From Mycolicibacterium lutetiense (lineage in GTDB: Bacteria; Actinomycetota; Actinomycetes; Mycobacteriales; Mycobacteriaceae), in assembly GCF_017876775.1 (NCBI RefSeq), contig NZ_JAGIOP010000001.1, positions 186,001 to 250,000 of the forward strand: a stretch of 64,000 bases of DNA. Direction: 5' to 3'. The position numbers and the translations under genes were made by a program. A model generated the notes under the pieces. The model ran no database searches. It was not told the DNA's origin and saw nothing but the letters and a program-made list of their open reading frames with translations. Within the stretch, counting starts at the first letter, position 1, and the number at the start of each line of letters is the position of its first letter. Positions 63,302 to 64,000 of this stretch are shown here, one piece after another.

Positions 63302-64000
63302 GCGAGAAGAAACCGATCCGGCGAGCGCTGGTCAGTGTCTATGACAAGACCGGCCTGGCTGATCTGGCCCGTGGCCTGCACGAGGCGGGCGTGGCCATCG
63401 TCTCCACCGGGTCGACCGCCAAAACCATTGCCGCCGCGGGTGTTCCCGTCACCCCGGTGGAAGAGGTGACGGGTTTCCCCGAGGTGCTCGACGGCCGGGT
63501 CAAGACGCTGCATCCGCGCGTGCACGCCGGCTTGCTGGCCGACACCCGCAAGCCCGAACATGTTGCGGCCCTGCAGGAGCTCAAGGTCGAGGCGTTCGAG
63601 CTCGTGGTGGTGAACCTGTACCCGTTCTCCGAGACTGTCGAGTCCGGTGCATCGGTGGACGAGTGTGTCGAGCAGATCGACATCGGCGGACCGTCGATGG
63701 TGCGTGCGGCCGCCAAGAATCATCCGAGTGTGGCCGTGGTGGTGGACCCGCTGGGCTATGACGGTGTGCTGGCCGCGGTCCGCGCCGGTGGCTTCACCCT
63801 CGGCGAGCGGAAGAAGCTGGCGTCGTTGGCATTCCGGCACACCGCCGAGTACGACGTCGCAGTCGCCGGCTGGATGGGTTCGACCCTGGCGCCGGAGGAG
63901 CCCGCGCAGCCGCTGCCGGCCTGGTTCGCCGGCACCTGGCATCGCAGCGCGGTGCTGCGCTACGGCGAGAACCCGCATCAGCAGGCCGCGGTGTACCGCG
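63298..64000 (+). CDS. purH: Bifunctional AICAR formyltransferase/IMP cyclohydrolase PurH, 5' part
   Basis: The first 234 residues of PurH; the gene runs past the window end. GTG 63298 overlaps the purN stop. The N-terminal IMP cyclohydrolase part reads [34 protein letters not shown] and [19 protein letters not shown], and the start of the AICAR formyltransferase part is marked by [13 protein letters not shown]. It completes IMP synthesis after PurN. Confidence 0.95.
   Translation, partial: MSEKKPIRRALVSVYDKTGLADLARGLHEAGVAIVSTGSTAKTIAAAGVPVTPVEEVTGFPEVLDGRVKTLHPRVHAGLLADTRKPEHVAALQELKVEAFELVVVNLYPFSETVESGASVDECVEQIDIGGPSMVRAAAKNHPSVAVVVDPLGYDGVLAAVRAGGFTLGERKKLASLAFRHTAEYDVAVAGWMGSTLAPEEPAQPLPAWFAGTWHRSAVLRYGENPHQQAAVYR

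Overview
The window is high-GC chromosomal DNA from a mycobacterium, most likely a rapidly growing Mycolicibacterium-type species. The evidence is an MmpS/MmpL pair, SigK/RskA, Ku plus a Pol-PE-Lig type LigD, EspA/EspE- and EspC-like type VII secretion substrates, several luciferase-like (LLM/F420-type) oxidoreductases and a PerM homologue. No tRNA, rRNA, prophage, insertion sequence or CRISPR array was recognised. Gene order follows three blocks known from M. tuberculosis (recalled, not searched): Rv0449c-Rv0444c, Rv0924c-Rv0927c, and Rv0937c to Rv0957 with insertions.

Layout. 0.2-4.5 kb: an mmpS-mmpL operon with a small membrane protein, then a DinB-like gene. 4.5-10.9 kb: a frameshifted hchA, then a minus-strand operon (FAD oxidoreductase, DUF1365, ufaA1-like methyltransferase, DUF1295, sigK, rskA) with overlapping ends and a SigK-type promoter set for a leaderless transcript. 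10.9-15 kb: an LLM oxidoreductase, mntH, a DapB-like dehydrogenase and an SDR with a KstR-like operator. 15-25 kb: the NHEJ genes ku and ligD, separated by a five-gene insert plus a decayed gene, then rnhA. 25-32 kb: a VOC protein, a DUF222 fragment, a small secreted protein, a TetR/acyl-CoA dehydrogenase pair, two MFS transporters and an LLM gene with a perfect KstR-like box. 32-40 kb: a diiron-oxygenase-like protein, cobF, a holin-4-like membrane protein, an Fpg/Nei glycosylase, an SDR, a secreted collagen-like protein with 51-bp repeats, pgi and an aldehyde dehydrogenase. 40-45 kb: an acyltransferase, a lipoprotein, an EspA/EspE-type putative effector and chorismate mutase. 45-54 kb: uvrD1, DoxX, an M23 peptidase, sucCD with an upstream CRP-like site, and an S9 peptidase with its TetR gene and twin operators. 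54-58 kb: an EspC-like gene and three paralogous small proteins, one frameshifted, around a thiolase-family gene. 58-64 kb: an LLM gene with a KstR-like box, an SfnG-like monooxygenase, a DUF5336 protein, perM, purN and the 5' part of purH.

How the genes work together. Ku, LigD and UvrD1 form a double-strand-break repair set, with RNase HI and an Fpg-like glycosylase nearby. SigK and RskA probably control their own operon of lipid-modifying and redox enzymes. Three KstR-like operators suggest that an SDR/DapB-like operon and two LLM enzymes belong to the sterol-catabolism regulon. sucCD, pgi, purN/purH and chorismate mutase are core metabolism. The most novel material is the EspA/EspE-type protein with a histidine-rich C-terminal domain and an overlapping lipoprotein gene, and the EspC-like cluster of tandem secreted paralogues.
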